Positions 13,491 through 26,700 of a DNA stretch of 64,000 nucleotides are shown here, piece by piece (position 1 is the stretch's first letter; every line of letters starts with the position of its first letter). The stretch spans positions 31,521,044-31,585,043 of the forward strand of contig NC_134649.1 of the NCBI RefSeq assembly GCF_030463565.1. Reading direction: 5' to 3'. This DNA is from Pelecanus crispus. Its lineage: Eukaryota; Chordata; Aves; Pelecaniformes; Pelecanidae. The notes below the pieces were generated by a model, which was not told the DNA's origin, made no database searches, and saw only the letters and a program-made list of their open reading frames with translations. The position numbers and the translations under genes are program-made.

Positions 13491-14290
13491 GAGCTCACAC
13501 CCGGACAGCCAATGAGCATCCGGGCTCCCGTGAGGTCACACCCCGGTGGCCAATGAGCGCTCACTCCCACATGAGGTTACACCCTGACAGCCAATGACCA
13601 CCCAGTCGCCCATGAGGTCACAGACTGCTGCAGGATGTCACACACTACCAACCAATGAGCATCCCCCTTCCCTATGAAGTCATGCGCTGCCCCAGGATGT
13701 CACACCCTACCAGCCAAGGAGTGTCCAATGTCCTTGTGAGGTCATGGACTGCCTTGGGATGTCACACCCTGCCAGCCAATGATTGTTCTGCTCCCTGTAA
13801 GGTCACAGGCAGCCCTGTGATGTCACACAGTACTAGCCACTGAGCACCCTGCTACCTCATGAGGTCATGGGTTGTCCTAGGAAGTCACTCACAGCCAAGC
13901 AATGAGCATGTGGCTCCCTCTGAGGTCACAGGCTCCCCAATAAGGTCACACAGTGCCCAGTGGGTAAGAACACTGGCTCCGATGTGAGGTCATGTGCTCT
14001 CTGATGAGGTGGTAGAGCCCTTAGCTGACAACACCCAGTCCCCCCACAAGGTCACAGAGGGCTCAGCTGGTGATCATTATTGCTGTTCTATGATGTCACA
14101 GGGACCAACCTGTGAGATCACCCGCTCTCCCTAATGTCTGGGGTCAGCCAGCGAGCACCCAGCTTCCCCAGGGAGGTCATGGGAAGCCCAGCCAACCAGT
14201 ATCCCCTTTCCCCATTAGGTCACACAGTGCTCACCCAACAGCCGTGCCCTCTCTGCATGCAGTCACAGGCTGCCTTATGAGGTCACAGAG
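13383..14290. repeat. Phased CCAAT / GTCACA tandem array upstream of BSN
   Basis: This is a decaying tandem array whose unit holds a CCAATGAGCA box and a TGAGGTCACA or GATGTCACA box. GTCA cores start at 13535, 13576 (GTTA), 13617, 13637, 13679, 13699, 13741, 13761, 13802, 13822, 13864, 13884, 13925, 13945, 13989, 14009 (GTGG), 14051, 14095, 14176, 14219, 14262 and 14282. Steps are 41 bp at the promoter side, then a strict alternation of 20 and 41-44 bp (period about 62). CCAAT or its decayed form begins exactly 15 bp after the core at 13550, 13591, 13652, 13714, 13776, 13837 and 13899. Units become less GC-rich and more degenerate with distance from BSN. CCAAT fits NF-Y; TGAGGTCA/TGATGTCA resembles a CRE variant or a nuclear-receptor AGGTCA half-site. 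Which factor binds is not known from sequence. Confidence 0.85.
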
Positions 14291-17200
14291 CACGGGTGCC
14301 TTTGGGAGAGCGCCCAGCCCAGCCAGGGGCTCCCGCCAGGACAGCACAATTACACCTCACCCAGATCCCGCCCGTAGTTAATGAGAGGAGGCAGTAATTA
14401 AAGCTCCCATTACCAGCAGGGCACGGCTCCTGCGGGAGGCAGGCGGGGGGACAGGGAAACTCCTCCCGCCACCCCCCGGTGTCGTGGGGTGGGTGGGGAA
14501 GGGGCTGCAGCCCAGAGGCCACCCCGAGGGGCTCAGCCCCCCTGCCCGACATGCCATGGGCTGGCCCCGGCTGCCCGGCCCCTGCTGCCACCCCGCAGCC
14601 TCTCGCCCCCTCTCCTGCGGCAGCCCCCGCCCCGCTGCAGGGCCAGGCCGGGCAGGGGGAGCAGAGGACGGACACCCACCCCCCGGGGGACCCCCGGCTC
14701 CCCGCCGCGGCAGGGACAGCGCGCTGCCACCCCACACCGCACCCCCAGCCCCGCAGGAGCCGGGATGCTGCTCCCAGCGTTTAACACCAGCTCAAGCCGC
14801 GGCAGCAGATGCTTTTTATGGGCTGTGAGTCAACGCACGCTACGCTAAATCCTAAAATAAACGTGAAACTGGGTCCGGTCTCACCTCTGATTCCACAGAA
14901 ATAGAAACTAGCTCCAACGTGCCCCTGGGAGATGGCACCTCTGCCCCTTCTCCACCAGCTTTCACGCCCTAGGGAGCAGCCATGCCCGCGGCTGGGGCTC
15001 ACTGCAGGCCCGCTCGGGGCCAGGCATAAGGTGTGAAGCATGTAATATAAGGAAGAATGGGGCTTTTGAGGAGCTGAAATCATCACCGAGCAAGAGCAAA
15101 AAGACTCAAGTTCTGGGCAGGGGCAACATGTTAAGTGCAATAAAACTGAACAAAAACACATCAGAAGCAACTTCCAAAGGCAGCAAGTACAGAGGAAGCT
15201 GGAGAGTGCAGGAATGGATGAAAGGCGATCAGGACTGACAAGATGGCCAGAACAGGAAAAAAAAAAAAAAAAAACCACCAACCCACACCCAACAGTTTTG
15301 TGTTAGTTGTTTTTGTTGTTTGGTTGTTTTTTCTCCTAAAACCAGAAGACTCAAAACATCCACCTTAGACTCTCAGCAGAGGTTTGAGCAGCTACCAGCA
15401 GCTGGCTGCCCAGCCAAGGCACGCAAGCCCTGGCTGAAACTTGCCTTGGTGCCAAAACCTAGGAAAGCAGTTCAGGCGATGTCAGCTTGCAAGATCGTGG
15501 GAGATGGAGGAAAACACCACCCAGGCACGCAGCAGGCAGAGCCAACACCAAGCAACATCAAAACCGCAGTCTGAGCAGAACATTTTGGCCCAGGATGAGT
15601 TTATTTTCAAATAGCAATCAGATTAAAGTAATGGGGGGGCAACAGACCCATCAGAAGTCAAACACAAAGATGCCAGCTCATGCAGGCACTGCCATCCATG
15701 CTGGAGGGGACACTGGGCTATGCAGCCCGTGGGGCTGAGCTTTGCAGGCAGGTTGGACATGGACCCAGGGCCATAGCTGAGCAGGGGACAGGACTGGCTT
15801 GATCAGATGCAAATACTTTCCCCCTGGCTCTGACGGATCCCCAAACCAGGGCTAGAGCAGGACAGCCCCAAAAGCCCTTCTCAATCCCTCCACCACAGGC
15901 TGGGACCAGCTCTACCCTTTATGGGTAGACACGTCACCAGCTCTCCAGCACCCCAACATGGAAGCCCACGTCCCTCACCAGCCATGCACCCAGACCTTCA
16001 CTACCACCTTCTTAAGAGGGTCTCCCTGAACTTGCTCCAAGCCAGAGAGATCTAGAGCAAGTCTGTCACTTTTTTTTTTTAAACATACACAGGGTACCTA
16101 CCTTGAAGGGACAAGGGCACCACACAAGAGGGTCAGTAAAATGCTCACTGCAGACCCTCTCTCAAGCTTCTCTTCTCCAGAATTAACTCTGCTTAAGTTC
16201 CCCCTCCCTTCCCCCCAAGCTCATTTCCCAGCCCTCTGAACCCTCTTCTCCTGCTCCTCCAGACTCTCCACCCACTCCAGGTCATGCAGCAGTCAGCCCC
16301 AAGTGATGCAGGCAAGACACAGCTCATGCTCTGCAGCCATTTGCCTTGTTCACTGCCCTGGGGATCAGCACCACTTCATCACTGCTTCACCCCACCACAG
16401 CCCTTCCCTGCAGCAGGGGCCCATCTCCCCAGAGCTAGCACCAAAGGTTTCAGAAGGGTCAGGCACATCCATCACCCCCATGCCCAGCACCTGAGCTCAG
16501 CCCTCCACCCTGAGCTGCACTAGGGAGGAAACCATTCAGAAGCCAGTTGTGTTAACAAGTGTGCATGGCAGTATATTTTATTCCCTAAAATCATGTTTTT
16601 AGCCAGTCCAGGTACTGAGGCTTCCAGCCTGAAGCAGCTGGAAATAGGAAACATCAGATGCGTACAGTACAGGCTGCTGTAGTGAGGTACCTCACCAAGT
16701 CTGAAGCAGGGCTGTTCAAGCTGCAAGGAACAGCCATGGGGCAATGGGGGATCTCCTGTCCCATGTCTCCAAGCTGAAGAACCCCAGACAGGTTCAGCCC
16801 CATCAGTCTCCCCCTCCCCTGAAGGGAGCCATTCTTCAGCACTTCAGGCCATTCCAAACCTTCAAATCACTAGGCAGACCAGTTACAAAAGAACAAAAAA
16901 CCCTACAAACTCATTAAAAAACCCAGATATTAATAAACGAGTTTCACAGCAACATGTGCCAAGAACAGAGGTCACATCAGCACACCAATCTCCCTGTTTC
17001 CAAGCAGGACAGCAGGTCACCCTCAACACCTTCCTCCCCAAGTCAGCGATTTCAGTGCCAAGCCTACAAACTCATAGTGGGCTTCCTGGCCCAAACCAGG
17101 GCAAGGCAGAGGATCCCCCAGGCTTGCCTGTGGGTCTCCCCAACTCACACAGGCCCTGCAACAGAGGGAAGCTGATCAATTTGATGATGAACATGAAGAC

Positions 17201-17430
17201 ACCCTGCAACAATGTGGGCCAGGGCTGCTCTGCCCTGTGTACATTTCTCCCTCCAGGAAACTTTGAACTATTTACACCAGGCATTGAGCTGGTCCAGGTC
17301 CCTTCTCCCTGCTCTCATGCCACCCTTCCCACATCTCTAGCTTGCGGCTGCATCCAAGAAATGCAGATCCACCTGATGTCACAGCACCCAACAGCAGCAG
17401 CAACTGTAGAGCTCTGAGCAGGCCAGAAGA
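14291..17430. other. Intergenic: BSN upstream to TRAIP 3' end
   Basis: No gene is recognised here. The stretch from 14.3 to 14.8 kb is GC-rich and continues the BSN island. A consensus AP-1 site TGAGTCA lies at 14826-14832. An A-tract occurs near 15257-15274. The remainder is unremarkable. Short open frames on both strands lack similarity or splice support. Confidence 0.6.
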
Positions 17431-17443
17431 TGAGAAAACCCTG

Positions 17444-17449
17444 TTTATT
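17444..17449 (-). terminator. Poly(A) signal of TRAIP
   Basis: AATAAA on the minus strand lies 265 bases beyond the TRAIP stop codon. It is the first canonical signal after the stop, giving a 3' UTR of roughly 280-300 bases. Confidence 0.75.
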
Positions 17450-17713
17450 CTGCATGAAAATAGGAGGAAGGAGGGGTAAAATGGGATAAATCAGTCCAAG
17501 CATTAGCCAGAGGCTTAGGTCTCCTGTCAGCTTTCTGCAAGGCCAGGATTCTCCCCAGGGCAGCTCACCTCACCCACAAAGCAGCACTGGTGCTTTGCTA
17601 ACAGTAGCCCCCCGCACAGCGGTGGTTGCACATTGCATCGTGCCAGGCTCTGGGCAAGTGCGCTCTGCCCTGCAGCCGCCCTGCCCAGCTGCTCCCCAGG
17701 AAGGCAGCGGCTC

Positions 17714-20700
17714 TCACTGCAGGAAACTGTCCAGCCTGGCTTGGCTGCTGCTGGAGGAAGGTACAGAGGGAGCTGCAGACACTGGCCTGGAGACATTCTT
17801 TTTCTTGCTTCTCACTGCTAACGGACGGATTTCTGCCAGGTTTGTCTGGAGGTAAAACTGTCAAGGAAAGTACAGAGCAACGCCCTGGGGACACAAATGA
17901 TCCAATACCTGCTGCAGACTAGAGCCTGAACCACAGACCTGGGACCTAGCCATACATCTGCACCCAAAGAAAAACTCCCTGCAGGGCAGGCTGGGCTTTG
18001 CCCCCCCTACTCACAGCAGCAGAGCTCAGGCATACTCGTCCCACAAGTCAAGGAACGCTTCCCACTTCTATGCTACCCCCTTGCACACAAACCAGCATTT
18101 AAGTATATCTATCAGAGCTTCAAGACCTACCCTGCGCGTCAGAGCCAGGACACTGTGCAGGGAAATGTACGGCAGCCAGAGCCTGCAGCCTCCCAAGGCA
18201 GAGCAACCCAAAGGAAGAGCCCTTGGAGCAGCAAGTCCTCTTTAACTCACATGGCATCACACAAATCTTCAGAGACACAGAAATGGCAGAAACTAAACAT
18301 CACTGAACTGTAAACAGTCTTGACCAGCCACTCATTGCAGCACTGAAAGGCAGGTGCAGGCCATGCTAGCAGAACTGCAGGGTTACGCAAACCAGCACAC
18401 CTGCAGCACTCAGGCTTAGAGAAATGAGCTGCTCCTCCATCAGCCATGTGCGAGGAGCAGCAATGGGATGGCTGCCCACCTTCTCCATTCACCTCTGGCT
18501 GGCAGCATGGGCACATCTGGCCCCGGAGATCTGGCTCAAGCATCTCCCTGCCACTGGGGACCTCCACCCCTCCACAGTGAGGCCCAAGGCTTCCCAGCAG
18601 GTCACAACTTCCAGCTCATCGCTGCTTCTCTGCTTCAGCCTCCTGGCTTTCTACAAAGAGCAAAACCCCCCAAAACTGGCACCAGGAGCTAGAGCAGTGT
18701 CAGAGCCATAGGTGCACCACACACCCATCTGACAGTACTACCTTGGGAAGGTAGGTGACGGGCAGCCTCCAGAGGGGAGAGGACACTGCTCCTGCTTGAG
18801 GAGTGGGAGTCAGAGCAGCTCCCTACCCGCTGGGTGAGCTCCACCCAGCCACTCCTCACCTGCTGCACTGCTGCCCACCAGGACAGGCAGGCCAAGCAGC
18901 AGCATCCCACAGGAACAAAGGCTTCAGCTGCACAAGCCAGGAAGAGGGTGCACTACACTGCTGCTCAGAGATCCCAAGGGCATAGGCAGTCCCTGCAAAC
19001 TGTACTGATTTCTAGTTGATATGCCTCTCTGAATGAGCCACCACTGATAAAGCTCTCAGCAAGTTCAGGTCCTTGATGCCTTTGCTGAGCTCAGTCATAT
19101 AGAGAGAAATCTGATGGTTCCTTGAGGATCCGAGCCCATTTTTGATTGACTGGGGGACACAAGTCCCCAAGACGGCTGAGACTGAAGAGGATGAACAGAG
19201 ATGAGGTCCCCACAGCATCACTACTGCCATGCAAGCCGCAGGAAAGGATACAGGCTGTATGAACTTTGTTCTGCCTCCCAAGCCATCGTACCCCATCCTC
19301 ACCTAGAAGAGAGAAAGAAATGAGCCTGAAGCAGCAGCACAGAGCCTTGGCTACCTCTCCTTGTGTCGATTATGGGGAAGGGGGAGCCCTGCAGGCCACA
19401 GGTTCTGGGGAGGGGTTACAAGCACCTGGAAATACTCAGTACTTGTGCTAAGCTGTCACCTTTGGAAAGACAAACTGAAATGTATTAGTAAAGTTTCGGT
19501 ATCTTGGGCACTTTCTGAAGCAAGCTGAGCCTTCCAAGCAGCAGCAAGACTTAGGATTTTGTCACTGGGACTGAGCATACAAGGAAAACACCCCAAGCTC
19601 CAAGGAAGTGGAGGAATGGGACATGGAGGGCCATTTAGTCTGCTGCCGGGAAGGGAATGAGCATCTGTCATCCCTGGAGCTCTGCAGGACTGGTAAGTAG
19701 CCAGGACATACTCCAAGATTTGTTTTCTACGCACTGTATGTGGCAAGGTAAAAGCCTGATTTGCTTCCTCCTATAGGGTCACTTCAGGACAGAGGTGTGC
19801 AGTGCCAGCCCTTGACAAGCTCACCAACTGGACAGTCATACTTACAGTGCCCATGTTCTTGTGGGTACCCAGCAAGCCACTCGAAGATGGCTTCTTGGAG
19901 AGAACAGAGTTCCTGATGAATGCTGGCAAGAGTCCTTTAAGAGCATCATCCTCCAGATCATCTGCCCAGTTCTGTCCCACAAAATAATGAGAAAAGCCCT
20001 TTAACCAGCATGATCTGCTGAATTTAGTCCACACACAGGGAACACTAATAATGCAGACAGCTATTTAGGGTAATAGTTACTGCTGTACCACGTTAGGCCA
20101 AAGAACAGCAGCTTCTAACCTCCCACTGGGGCTCATGTGGAGCTGGGAGGCAGGACATTGCACCCAGCAAGGCTGGGAGAACAGCCCCCTTAGCTGACCC
20201 CACAGCCCTTATGGTCAGCCCCATGTTGTGTTTGCCAAGCACATCTGAGGCAGGATAATCAGGAAGAAGCACATGGGTCCCCATCCTCCCTCTCCAGCCC
20301 AATTCCAGGAGGCCTGAGACAGCAATACAGTGTTTCCAGGAGACTGTCAAGCAAAGCACTTTGAAGCCTGTACTGTGGTTCTATAGATGGGCCAGTCTAC
20401 AGTCACAGCATCTCCTACATGGAGAAAATGCATCCTTTATCCCAAGCTTATTAAGAGCAGAATCAAAGAGGTGATACAGAAAGAATCAAGATTAGTCCTT
20501 TTACCTCCACTGTTTCCTTCAGAACTTTCTTCGCCAGATTTACCACAGGGGGCCTGTAAGAAGCCCAAGGAGCAAATCAGCACAGATTTATTGTTCAAGT
20601 GGAACTGGCAAGGACAGACAAGGCCAAGCAAATGATGACGAAACTTGCAGCACGACATCAGGCAGCTGGAGAGCTATCTGATTGCATACAGCAACTTCCA

Positions 20701-23700
20701 AAGAAGCAAGACTTTGATCTCCTTTAGAAGCAGAAAGAGGAGGGAAAACTCACGGCTTTTTATCCAGCTTCTGCCTTTTTGCAGGGCTGAAGGGAGATCT
20801 ACAGGGCTGATGTTCAGGGGTGTCCACATCAAAAGTAGCATCTAGATTGATCTCATCACTGTTGGCCGGGCGGTGGAGCTTCGGGTGCCGCAGTTCCACA
20901 GGAGGAGGGCTGCAAGACCATGCAAAGTGTCAGCCATCAGGAGGCCACTGCCTACCACCCAGCAGATGAGAGGAAGACGGAGCTGCTATGCAACTGAGTT
21001 GCAAGACAGCAGTGGGACCGGGATCAGAGCCCCATTCTGCTTACAAGTCACAGAAAGGACAATCCGAATCCCAGAGTTTATAGTCAATGTCCCAAACTAC
21101 AGTTCACCCTTGAACAGCCTGTGCCATAACAGCAGCACCCTGAGCCCAGGAAAACACACTGGCACACTGCTGCTCTGTGTACACAACCCAGCTTGCTGTA
21201 CCGGGGTAAGGCACAGGCTCCTTGAAAGAAAGGGCTTGATAAAAACATAAAAGATGCTGTTTTTCAGGCTAGGTTCCTCTGCCTGACAAAGATCTCCAGT
21301 CCCCATACACTAGGGCACACTCATTGGAAGGCCAACTCTGAGGCAACCAGAAGAGCAGCTTTAGTGGTATCTCCCTGGCAGGACACAGTGGCAGCTTGTC
21401 AAAACGTAGCCCATTCTTCCATCCCTTCCTGACCCAAATCATCCAAAACACACACTTTTTCCAGGTAAACCAAACACCATTTGTCAGCAAGAAGAAAAAA
21501 ACCAAAATAGGATACAAGGAGCAAGATGACTGTGCTACTGCGATGCCTACCAAACCAGCACATCTGTCTCCCCAGCTAGTTAAACCATCATCTCTTACTT
21601 TGGACCTGCCATCTCCATCCTTGGCCTGTATCTGAGGATGTACTTCACTAACCTTTCAAAGACTAGTCGGCTGAGTGTCTCTCTGGTTACAGATGGGACT
21701 TTCAGAGTATCCTGCAGGATGTCTATCTTCTTCTTCAAACTCTGGAGGGAAAAGGGAAAGCAGACAGCAAGATAAGGAAAGATTTAGTAGCAGATACTTT
21801 GCCCCTTTTCCATAAATCAGCATCAGGTGGAGCTCAAGGTGGGGCAGATAAGAGAGGTAAGATGGGCTGGGTAACCTAGTCACTGAGCAAGAGCCAGCAT
21901 AACTCCTGGCTTTGCAGCTGCAGGCCATGGCCAGCTGCCAGTTACTGCAGACCAAGGAATGATATTCTCACCAAGATCTCCTTGTCTGCATTCTTCAGAT
22001 CCTTCTGGGTGCTTTTTAACTCCTCCTTTGTCTTCTCCAACTCTGAAACTGTTTTCTGAAACTGCAGAACAAACACCCCCAAACAGCAGAATACTGGTTA
22101 CAACACATAGGTAAGGGAGACTGCAGATCCCCCATGAGAGCAGTAAGCTCTGTGGCACATGCTACTTTCCCATTTCACAGCTCGGTTTTCCTGTGGCAGT
22201 CTGACCAACCTCTCCTGTATCAGAGCAATTCAATGCCGGCCCATTTCCTCAAGCTGCCTGCAGAGGGATCTCCAGGGCTGTTTGCCCAACACAAACCTTC
22301 CTATAGCATTTCCTGAGCATTTATGCTTGAGGGTGACAGCTTTTCCCTGCTTTAACACTTGGTGGCTGCATTCTGAATTCCTGCAGGACTCTGGACACAC
22401 CAGAGCACAGGAATTACAAACCACAGGCTGGAGGATGGTTGTGCATCAGCAGTACTGGCACACGGAGAAGCCTGATTCAACAGGGAAGCATGCCAGGAGC
22501 AGGGGCTGAGAAGTGAACTGCTACCACATCAGAGACTTCTGTGGGTTCAGGAGTCTGGGCCAGCCCACAAAGTGCCGGTACAGTCAGCTCTCCATCAGCC
22601 AAGCCCAGAGTGCACTGACTCGCATCCTCTTGACCCAAGCCAGTGATTGCAGCTTGGCACTGACTCAGCCAGAAGCAGGCTGATTCCAGCAGCAGCACCT
22701 CGTGTTGGGGACCACCACAGCAATCTGAGAACTTCCTTCTCCATTTGAGGGGACCACAACAGCTATGGCCAGGTAACAAAAATAGGCCAAATCCACCCAC
22801 AGTCTCCCATTTTGAGAGCTTGGATGCAGGCATGCCCCAGGAAACACCTGTGCCTTGGAGAGCAAGGCTACATGTACACACTTTTCTGAAAGCAATTCCT
22901 GACCTCAGCTAACAGATCGCAGCCAGGCCTGGAGCAGGGGGAGCACTGCAATAGAGGCACGTCAGCAGCTCCAAGCTCTGCACCAGGTCAGGACCAGCCC
23001 AGGCAGGCTCTGTGCAGAGCCACCTGCATGTCCTCACCACACCTCAGAGACGTCCCCTGCCTGGGCACAGCATCACATGGGAGCCCTGGCACAGTTCAGT
23101 TGGCTGAAGGCAGAAGGCTGGGTGTGACTGTGGTTGTGCCAGGCCAGGGCTAAGCCCTGCTCAACTGATGCTGACTCCAAACATCTTCCCACCTTTCCTA
23201 GGGGCAGGAGTGACCGGCAGCTGAGCTAGCTCATACTCAGCAGTGTGGCAGGATGAGGGCGGTGCTGCTCCAGAGCCCAGTGGAAGCAGCAGAGCACCTG
23301 TGTGCTGCTGCCTTCCAGTCCAGGCTCCCTGCCAAATTCTGGCTAGCTCTGCACAGGCTGCCCCACCAGTGTCCCCAGAGACTGCACTCCTGACACCAGC
23401 CCATGAGCTGCTCACTCACCACAGCATCACACCCTGACCCAGAACCCCCAGCCAGACACTTCCACACCACCTGTACCGCTTGAGTAATGCTCAGTGTGGG
23501 AGGGGTCACTGCAGAAGGCTTGGGCCACAGTTATTGACAGGGATCTACAGACCAGATGTCACCCTGGCAACTCACACTATCCCTTTACCTTGCTGTTGAC
23601 AGAAAACAGCTCCTTCTTCAGCTTCTCTGTCATCTCACTAGAGATCTTCCGAGCCTCCTTCAAGTTTTCATATTCCCTGCAAAGAGACCAGAAGAGTCAT

Positions 23701-26700
23701 GCAGTTTACAATAGGACTGAGCTAGAACTTCTCAGAGGCAGCCCAAGACCCTTAATTTGAAGCTCTGCAACTGCAGAGCCACCAGAGAAAACCCAACAGA
23801 CAAAGCCCTTTAAGGGAACAGAGCTGAGTGTACTAACACTGACCAACATTATGTCAAACATACTGCTACACCATGCTGGAGAAAAAAAGCAGCACAGCAT
23901 ACCATGCCTAAGAACAGGGCATGAACAGAATTCACCAGCAAAATGGAAACCAGATCCAGAGACATTTCAGTTGCCAGTGAAAAAGACAGACAGACAACAG
24001 AGCAGCCTCCATGCTGGCAGCAAATAGGGGACTTTGCTTTAAGTGACTTTTCAGAAACTTCACACTATTGGCCATGCACATTCATTCCCAATTACTCCAC
24101 AGGGACACTCGCCTCATTACAGCTTCGTATCAAAGCTGCAATTATTCAGCTGTCATCAGAATGGACCCAAAGAAGCTGTGGTTTTGCCCAGCAGGACCAG
24201 ATGGATTTCCAGGTAGGGGAGGGCAGCACTGCAGTTTTGCCTTGCTAGAGAGCACTTGAGGCCACAGCTGCACAGTGCAATGCAGCAGAGGGTGCAACCC
24301 CGAGCCCCTCATCCACACACTTCCCCCCAGGCATGAGAGGAGAACAGAGGGAATAATCATCATCACCTCATAGGTGCACTGACAACTCTGGAGACAGTTC
24401 CCATGGTGACACACATGTCAGTACAGTGATAAGAGGAACAGTTCAGTGTGACAGGCTCCAATCTAGGTCCCCAGGATCTGTCAGTCAAAACCCAGTGGAA
24501 GCCCAAACAGGCAGCAAGAGCCCTGTAGAGTCTATATGCCTGCCGGTACCTGGCAGAGGGTTCTCCCTGGGCACACCCAGGACAGCACGAGCCGGCTGTG
24601 CCAAGCCCGCAGCACCTACTTTTTCAGCGAGATGCAGTAGATTGCAAGCTGTTCCACTGCTGCCTGCCCAACTCCCATCTCTCTGATCATCTCCTCCACT
24701 TCGGGGCGCTGGCTCTGAAGCAACAGCTCAATCCTGCACAAAAAAAGTACCCTCTGCTCATGAGTCACAAACAGAGCTGGGAAAGAGGCTGGAGCCCTGC
24801 TTCCTCCCCAAAGAGCTGGTGTAGCCTAAGCTCCTGCTGCAGGCACTCCAGGTGTCATGGCAGGGAAGAGAGAGACAACTGCCCCACCACAAGCAGAGTT
24901 TTTCTAGGGAAAAGTAGCACTACATGAACAGACTAGAGAAGGGGCAGCTGTACACACATACTGCACACGGGGCCAACAGCCCAGCTCTTTGGCCTTATAG
25001 CCCTGTGGGCTGACTGTTCCTGGGCTGGGATTCGGCCCCAGCATCGTCTGATAACACGAATGGCATGTAGCCACACTCAAAGCACTAGAGATGAGGCCAG
25101 TCTGTACACAGTACTATGCTTTGCTGCTGTTTAGGGAGAGTAGCCATCTGGAAGCATAGCAGGGGCAAGAGCATGGACAGGTAAGGGCAGGCCTGCTAAG
25201 GCAGCAATTTCCAACCTTATGGGGTAAGATGACCCAGCATGTTGAGATGAATGTTGCAGCAGGCACAGCAGGACCCTTCCCTCCCTCTCCAAGAAGGAGA
25301 GAGGCATGCAGCCCAGCCTGCAAGGCCCAGGGAGAGCCTGGGATCTCACCGCTCCATGGTTCTCAGCTTGTTTCGCAGACGGCGGGCCTCCTCCTTTGAA
25401 CTCCTGTTATCCTCCTGCTGCTGCTCCAGGAATTTCATCTGCTTCTGCAGAGAAGCAAGCGCACACAGACCGTTAGGAAGGCTCCAGGGATTGTTAGAGA
25501 AACATCCTGGCTTATGCGCACTGCAGCTGGGAGCATACATTGGCTCTTAATACTATCACCACCTCAGCAGCCCAGGATTACGGAGAGTTTAGCTCCCTCC
25601 CTGCTGCACCCCTAGCTCTGCTCCTTGCAAACATAGCAGGGTCTCAGTGCTAATCGCAAGATGACTCTGGCGCTGAAACTGTGTCTTAGCCTCCTTTCTG
25701 CTGGGAGCGTTTGTGGGGTTGTGCAGTACCCTGTCCACAGTGACAATTTGTTTTTCAAAAGCAAGGGAGTCCACAGCAAGCAAACCTTGCTATTGCTTTT
25801 TCCTCCATGCACAGCTGATCCCTTTGCTTTAGCCTCCCAATTCTCCTTGCCGTTCACTGCTTAAAAAATAAATAGGAATGCTGAGCGGGTCTCTTCTGGG
25901 AGACCTCAGCCAAACCAGACACCCACCCGGGCACTTCTCTCACCTGCATGGAGAGGCTGCAAGCCTATTGCAGCCATCACCTTTCCAGGCTCTCCAGTAG
26001 TAGGCAGCAGTAACAGAGAACCTCAGCTGAGCTGAAAAAGCACAGATCTGCAGTGTGGCAAAGGACAAGGGAAAACTGGCCTGAATTAGCACTGTTCCAA
26101 TATGTCTGTGTTGTCTAAGTTTGTGTGGCTGGGCACCTTGCACAGTGGCTTCAAAAGGCTCCGGGCCTGGTTTCAGCACAGGCTGACTCCAGGGAGAGGC
26201 CTGGCCAAAGACCATCGCCTCGTAAAGTTCCCTTCCACGCAGAAGTTAAAGGATTTTACCCACTTCCTGCCACAGAAACCAAACAGCTGTGAAACTGCTG
26301 GGACTTTGCAGAGGGATAGTGTTGCAGGCTCTGTGTTACTCTTGCTTAAGCAGAGCCCATCTTTGGCTCTTCCTAACCAGAGCTCTCTACACTTCAGATC
26401 CCCAAAGCAGTGTTTTGTGCCAGGTTGGAGCAGAGTCCCTAGCCTCAGACAGCCTGAAACAGCAGCAAACTCTTACACAAAGGTTCAGCAGCAGCTGACA
26501 GTGCTAGCAGAAGACAGGAATGGCTTGCAGCCTGTGGGCTTGACCTGCGTCACAGGTAGTTAAGCCTGTATTTTCACTGCAGAAGTTTAGTGCTTTAATC
26601 TTTAATGATGCAGTATAAGACAGTGCTTGGCATTCAGCTGGGAAACCCCACACATCACGGAAAAGATACCTCCAGGTCCCTAATCCTTCTGCCCTGCCCA

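Noticed and set aside
12023-13597. 524-codon plus-strand open frame over BSN exon 1
   Set aside because: It arises from the GCACCC tract and the CpG island. The real coding exon is on the other strand.
13655-13843. Small plus-strand ORF with MSHPTSQ / MSHSTSH repeats
   Set aside because: Translation of the CCAAT/GTCACA array; no coding evidence.
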